Shown here: piece by piece, positions 57,985-64,000 of the stretch
How positions within the stretch are numbered: position 1 is the first letter of the stretch
How the letters are laid out: each line of letters opens with the position of its first letter
Assembly: GCA_001029295.1 (NCBI GenBank)
Contig: LDXJ01000049.1
Span: forward strand, 25,255 to 89,254
DNA from: Peptococcaceae bacterium CEB3
Lineage (GTDB): Bacteria > Bacillota > Desulfitobacteriia > Desulfitobacteriales > Desulfitobacteriaceae
DNA length: 64,000 bases
Direction of reading: 5' to 3'
Made by a program: the position numbers and the translations under genes
Notes under the pieces: generated by a model
The model's input: the letters and a program-made list of their open reading frames with translations, nothing else
Databases searched by the model: none
What the model was told of the DNA's origin: nothing

Positions 57985-58869
57985 TTACCAGCCCCGTTCC
58001 TGCATCCGCTGGTTTTCGGCAATCGTCGAGATTTCCAGCCCCGGCATCGCTTCGCCCAGGTCCTTGGAAATATCCGCCAGCATCTTGGGATCGTTAAAAT
58101 GGGTCGTGGCCAGAACGACCGCCTTGGCCCTCGCTTTCGGATCAGACGATTTGAAAATACCGGAGCCGACGAAAATCCCGTCAACCCCCAGCTGCATCAT
58201 CAAAGCCGCGTCGGCCGGCGTGGCGATGCCGCCGGCCGCAAAATTCACGACCGGAAGCTTGCCGTTCTCAGCTACGTAGACGACCAAATCATAAGGTGCA
58301 CCCATCTCCTTGGCCGCGCTCATTAGTTCCTCTTTGGGCATGGTCGTCAGCTTGCGAATGTCGCTCATGACCGTGCGCATGTGGCGCACCGCTTCCACGA
58401 CGTTCCCCGTACCCGGCTCACCCTTGGTCCGGATCATAGCCGCTCCCTCGCCGATCCTGCGCAAGGCCTCACCCAAATTCCGGGCCCCGCAGACGAAAGG
58501 AACCTTGAAAGCATGCTTGTTAATGTGGTACATGTCGTCGGCCGGGGTCAAAACTTCGCTTTCATCAATATAGTCGGCGCCCAAGGCCTCGAGAATTTGC
58601 GCCTCGACGAAATGCCCTATGCGCGCTTTGGCCATAACCGGGATGCTGACTGCTTCCATGATCTTCTGAATGATCGTTGGGTCCGCCATCCGAGCCACTC
58701 CGCCGGCCGCCCGGATATCAGAGGGAACCCGCTCTAAGGCCATCACGGCACAAGCCCCGGCTTCCTCCGCTATTTTAGCTTGTTCGGGTGTTGTCACATC
58801 CATAATGACCCCGCCCTTAAGCATCTCCGCCAATCCGGTCTTAACCTTCCATGAACCGATTTCCGACAT
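57985..58869 (-). CDS. pdxS: Pyridoxal 5'-phosphate synthase lyase subunit
   Basis: A 294-residue TIM barrel that makes PLP from ribose 5-phosphate, glyceraldehyde 3-phosphate and ammonia. Typical blocks are [37 protein letters not shown], the active Lys of [16 protein letters not shown] and [26 protein letters not shown] precedes the ATG. It has a sigma-A promoter at the end of gyrA and is followed by pdxT. Confidence 0.97.
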   Translation of the reverse strand: MSEIGSWKVKTGLAEMLKGGVIMDVTTPEQAKIAEEAGACAVMALERVPSDIRAAGGVARMADPTIIQKIMEAVSIPVMAKARIGHFVEAQILEALGADYIDESEVLTPADDMYHINKHAFKVPFVCGARNLGEALRRIGEGAAMIRTKGEPGTGNVVEAVRHMRTVMSDIRKLTTMPKEELMSAAKEMGAPYDLVVYVAENGKLPVVNFAAGGIATPADAALMMQLGVDGIFVGSGIFKSSDPKARAKAVVLATTHFNDPKMLADISKDLGEAMPGLEISTIAENQRMQERGW

Positions 58870-58910
58870 TTTATATCCTCCTCATTGCCACGAATGTCGC
58901 ATTTAAAGTC

Positions 58911-58939
58911 ATCGTAACACCTGGGTAAAAGTTTGTCAA
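58911..58939 (-). promoter_or_regulatory. Sigma-A promoter of pdxS-pdxT
   Basis: -35 TTGACA at 58934..58939, 17-bp spacer and -10 TACGAT at 58911..58916 on the minus strand, starting 2 bp past the gyrA stop. Confidence 0.7.
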
Positions 58940-58940
58940 T

Positions 58941-61436
58941 TTACTGTTCGAACCCGTCTTCGGGCACTTCGGGCACTCCGGGCACTTCGAGCGTTTCCCC
59001 GTCCTCTTCCTTGTTGACGACTTTGGCAATGGCCACCACTTTACCATCATCCGTCCGCATGGCCATTACCCCTTGGGCTGTCCGCCCCTGCTTGGAAATG
59101 CCGGCGACCTCCTGGCGGGTAATCAGTCCGTCACTGGTAATCACCATCAGTTCGTCCTCAGGCCGCACCACTTTCACCCCTGCCAAACGGCCGGTCTTCT
59201 CGGTGACGCGCATTCCGATCAATCCCTTGCCGCCTCGCCCTTGTGCTCTGTATTCCGTCAAGGCACTCCGTTTGGCATACCCGTTCTCAGTCATCGTGAG
59301 AAGATCCCCGCTCTCGCCGGCAACATCCATACCCACGACCACATCGCCTGCTGCCAGAGTAATCCCTTTCACTCCGCGGGCTGTGCGGCCCATTTCTCTG
59401 ACGTCCGACTCCGGAAAACGGATACACAGACCTGCCGCAGTGGCCAGGATTATGTCCTCCTCGCCCTTGGTCAAGCGCACTCCAATCAACTCATCCCCTT
59501 CGTCGAGATTCAAGGCGATGAGTCCGTCACGGCGGGATGAGTCATACTCACTCAGTCTGGTCCGCTTGACAATCCCCTCTTTCGTAGCCATAAAGATCAG
59601 GTACTCAGCAGTAAACTCTTTGGCGGACAAGACAGCGGTGATCATCTCCTCCGAGTTGATACTCAGCAGATTGATGATGGCCGTCCCTTTGGCCGTGCGA
59701 CTCGCTTCCGGTACCTCGTAAGCCTTGAGCCGGAACATTTTTCCCCGTGAGGTAAAGAAGAGGAGATAGTGATGGGTGGAGGTGATGAATAAGTGTTCCA
59801 CGAAATCCTCTTCCTTGGTGGTCATCCCGTGAACCCCTTTGCCACCCCGCCGTTGGCTCTTGTACGTACTTAAAGGCAAGCGCTTGATATAGCCGTCATG
59901 AGTCACCGTGATGACGACATCTTCTTCTTCAATCAGGTCCTCAATTTTCACATTGCTGTGATCAAAGGAAATCCTGGTCCGCCTTTCATCACCGAATTTC
60001 TCTTTGATTTCGTTTAGCTCTGTTTTGATGATCTCTAAGACCATTTTCTCAGAAGCGAGAACGGCCCGGAAATACGCTATTTTATTGAGGACTTCTTGGT
60101 AATCCTCTTCGAGCTTCTCTCTCTCCAAACCCGTCAACCGCTTCAGACGCATATCGACGATAGCTTGCGCCTGTCTTTCACTCAAGCCGAAACGGGCCAT
60201 CAAGTTTTGCTTGGCATCCCCTTCATCCGCTGAGGAGCGTATGGTGGAAATCACTTCGTCAATATGGTCCAGGGCGATGCGCAAACCCTCCAGGATATGG
60301 GCTTCGGCCTCCGCTTTTTTCAGATCGTAACGGGTGCGCCGAACAATGACCTCTTTCTGATGCTCGATGAAGAGATGCAGAATTTCTTTCAAGTTCAGGA
60401 CCTTCGGCTTGCCATCCACGAGAGCGAGCAGGGTAATGCCAAACGATTCTTCCATAGAGGTATGCTTGTAAAGCTGATTCAGAATGACCTGAGGGTTCAC
60501 ATCGCGCCTCAGTTCGATGACAATTTGCATCCCGGTCCGGTCGGACTCATCCCTGAGATCCGTGACCCCGTCCAGTCTTTTCTCTCGCACCAATTCGGCG
60601 ATTCGCTCGACGAGCTTCGCTTTGTTGACCAGGAAAGGAATTTCCGTAACGACAATCCGGTTCTTGCCCGATTTCTCCATCGGTTCGATACTGGCCCTGG
60701 CCCGGGTCCTGACATTTCCCCTTCCGGTCGAGTAAGCGCTTTTTATTCCCTCCGTGCCCATGATGATGCCCCCGGTGGGAAAATCCGGACCTTTGATCCA
60801 GTTCATGATCCCCTCCAACGTGAGGTCGGGATTGTCGATTAAAGCAACAGTCCCTTGAATGACCTCCCCTAGGTTATGGGGGGGAATGTTCGTCGCCATG
60901 GCCACAGCTATCCCAGCGGAACCGTTGACCAAAAGATTGGGAAACTTGGCCGGCAAAACGGTGGGCTCCTCTTCCTTTTCGTCATAATTCGGTACGAAAT
61001 CGACGGTTTCTTTATCCAGATCGGCCAGCATATATGGGGCCAGCTTGGACATTCTCAATTCGGTGTAGCGCATAGCCGCAGCCGAATCTCCGTCGACCGA
61101 ACCGAAATTGCCGTGCCCGTCGATCAAGGGATAACGGCTGGAAAACCCCTGGGCCATCCGCACAACGGCATCATAAATCGCTGCGTCACCATGAGGGTGA
61201 AATTTGGCCATACAATCCCCAACCAAGCGGGCAGATTTGGAATAAGCCTTGTTGGGCGTCATCCCCAGTTCATGAAGGGTATAGAGGATACGACGGTGGA
61301 CCGGTTTGAGGCCGTCCCGCACATCCGGAAGCGATCGGCCAACGATGACGCTCATAGCATAATCAATATAGGACCGTTTCATCTCATTGGAAATCTCTAC
61401 CGGCAGGACTTTTCCTCCCTGCATTTCGAGGGACAT
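58941..61436 (-). CDS. gyrA: DNA gyrase subunit A
   Basis: An 831-residue GyrA. The catalytic Tyr is in [10 protein letters not shown], the helix before it reads [17 protein letters not shown], and the C-terminal beta-pinwheel carries the GyrA box QRRGGKG, which marks gyrase rather than topoisomerase IV. The residue that is Ser83 in E. coli is Ala here. The tail ends in an acidic EVPEVPEDG stretch. AAAAGGAG precedes the ATG. It follows gyrB by 67 bp and is surely co-transcribed. Confidence 0.96.
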   Translation of the reverse strand: MSLEMQGGKVLPVEISNEMKRSYIDYAMSVIVGRSLPDVRDGLKPVHRRILYTLHELGMTPNKAYSKSARLVGDCMAKFHPHGDAAIYDAVVRMAQGFSSRYPLIDGHGNFGSVDGDSAAAMRYTELRMSKLAPYMLADLDKETVDFVPNYDEKEEEPTVLPAKFPNLLVNGSAGIAVAMATNIPPHNLGEVIQGTVALIDNPDLTLEGIMNWIKGPDFPTGGIIMGTEGIKSAYSTGRGNVRTRARASIEPMEKSGKNRIVVTEIPFLVNKAKLVERIAELVREKRLDGVTDLRDESDRTGMQIVIELRRDVNPQVILNQLYKHTSMEESFGITLLALVDGKPKVLNLKEILHLFIEHQKEVIVRRTRYDLKKAEAEAHILEGLRIALDHIDEVISTIRSSADEGDAKQNLMARFGLSERQAQAIVDMRLKRLTGLEREKLEEDYQEVLNKIAYFRAVLASEKMVLEIIKTELNEIKEKFGDERRTRISFDHSNVKIEDLIEEEDVVITVTHDGYIKRLPLSTYKSQRRGGKGVHGMTTKEEDFVEHLFITSTHHYLLFFTSRGKMFRLKAYEVPEASRTAKGTAIINLLSINSEEMITAVLSAKEFTAEYLIFMATKEGIVKRTRLSEYDSSRRDGLIALNLDEGDELIGVRLTKGEEDIILATAAGLCIRFPESDVREMGRTARGVKGITLAAGDVVVGMDVAGESGDLLTMTENGYAKRSALTEYRAQGRGGKGLIGMRVTEKTGRLAGVKVVRPEDELMVITSDGLITRQEVAGISKQGRTAQGVMAMRTDDGKVVAIAKVVNKEEDGETLEVPGVPEVPEDGFEQ

Positions 61437-61503
61437 AGACGCGCACTCCTTTTATCCAATCGTGAGACTCCCGCTTTTACAAGTGGGAATCGTTCCCTGT
61501 ACA

Positions 61504-63573
<2,070 letters not shown>

Positions 63574-63718
63574 CCCTTAGCCCCTTTAGTCTCATATTAT
63601 ATTCTTGACCTTACAGGAGTTGAAAATGCAACCGGAATACCCGACAAATTGTGTTATAACCTGACTTTTACAGTTGGCATAGCAAATTAGCCCGGAACAG
63701 CTAAACAAATCCTTTTGT

Positions 63719-63742
63719 AACGCGGAGGTCCGCGTTTTTTTG
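63719..63742 (+). terminator. Intrinsic terminator before the transposase gene
   Basis: ACGCGGA and TCCGCGT form a 7-bp stem with loop GG, followed by eight T on the plus strand, 57 bp before the transposase start. It probably shields the transposase gene from read-through. Confidence 0.75.
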
Positions 63743-63798
63743 TGATTATACTTGATGTTATGCTAATGATGTGCTAACATGGGTGTAGGTGATGTGAC

Positions 63799-64000
63799 AT
63801 GGTCAAAATAGACAAAAGAACGAATGCGAATGGAACACCCAGGACGCAGGTGCGCGTGGTCGAGGGCTATCGCCCCGGCCCGGGAATGGCCACCAAACAA
63901 CGAACGATTCGAGACTTCGGGTATCTCGAAGATCAAGGAGACCCCGATGCTTTCATGGCGAAGGATCAAATGAATTTCAACGCCAATTACAGAGCAGAAA
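63799..64000 (+). CDS. IS4-superfamily (IS1634-like) transposase, N-terminal part
   Basis: The first 67 codons of a gene cut by the window edge, starting ATG at 63799. The protein begins MVKIDKRTNANGTPRTQVRV and continues VEGYRPGPGMATKQRTIRDFGYLED, given here in two parts. This pattern (basic strand, VEGYRP, KQRTI, FGYLED) is the N-terminus of IS1634-type DDE transposases. The catalytic residues lie beyond the window. The terminal repeat of the element was not identified. Confidence 0.7.
   Translation, partial: MVKIDKRTNANGTPRTQVRVVEGYRPGPGMATKQRTIRDFGYLEDQGDPDAFMAKDQMNFNANYRAE

Overview
The window comes from the chromosome of an endospore-forming, low-to-mid-GC Firmicute, most likely a class Clostridia member of the Peptococcaceae / Desulfitobacterium type (inference). 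The grounds are the many sporulation and germination genes (yabP, yabQ, spoVT, spoVG, yabG, gin, bofA, a gerA-type operon), the large Bacillus-type SRP RNA, a MetF protein carrying the MetV-like domain typical of anaerobes with C1/Wood-Ljungdahl metabolism, and cyanophycin genes. Almost everything is on the minus strand. Read right to left, the order follows the origin-proximal region of Bacillus subtilis closely: gyrB-gyrA, pdxS-pdxT, serS, tRNA genes, tadA, scr, dnaX, ybaB, recR, bofA, a yaaO-like decarboxylase, holB, ricT, yabA, rsmI, abrB, metG, tatD, yabE, rnmV, ksgA, yabG, ispE, purR, spoVG, glmU, prs, pth, mfd, spoVT, mazG, yabO, hup, yabP, yabQ, divIC.

Layout. 0-10 kb holds divIC with a small helix-turn-helix gene, yabQ, yabP, yabO (rqcP), hup, mazG, spoVT, a parvulin lipoprotein and mfd. 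A cluster of five DnaA boxes sits just downstream of the promoter of the helix-turn-helix/divIC pair. 10-27 kb holds pth, a PRC-barrel gene, prs, glmU, spoVG, purR, a GntR regulator, ispE, a cphB-cphA pair, a small L,D-transpeptidase, yabG, a glycosyltransferase, a MetF/MetV fusion, terC, ksgA and rnmV. 27-35 kb is a cell-wall block (GH18 lipoprotein, CwlD, two 3D-domain proteins) followed by tatD-metG and divergent abrB. 35-46 kb holds the replication/sporulation run rsmI-yabA-ricT-holB-decarboxylase, gin, the gerA/gerB/gerC-type germinant receptor operon, a ClC transporter with an RCK-like tail, and bofA. 46-58 kb holds recR-ybaB-dnaX, scr RNA and five tRNA genes. It is interrupted at about 50.5-55.0 kb by an AT-rich plus-strand island: a DUF4143 ATPase, a DUF3990/helix-turn-helix toxin-antitoxin-like pair and an AbiE pair. 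58-64 kb holds pdxST, gyrA, gyrB and the start of an IS1634-like transposase that runs off the window.

How the parts work together. DNA replication and repair genes (gyrAB, dnaX, holB, yabA, recR, mfd) are interleaved with translation genes (metG, serS, tadA, tRNAs, ksgA, rnmV, rsmI, pth) and with genes for spore formation, cortex lysis and germination. Three tRNA-Ser isoacceptors lie near serS, and tRNA-Arg(ACG), the substrate of TadA, lies beside tadA. Recognisable developmental signals include a sigma-H-like promoter for spoVG, a sigma-G-like promoter for spoVT and a Spo0A box in the abrB leader.

Most interesting candidates: the DnaA-box leader of the helix-turn-helix/divIC operon, the toxin-antitoxin island with its well-defined operators, and a three-hairpin 85-bp repeat placed between stop codon and terminator of two unrelated lipoprotein genes. 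All functional calls rest on reading the sequence; no database search was run.
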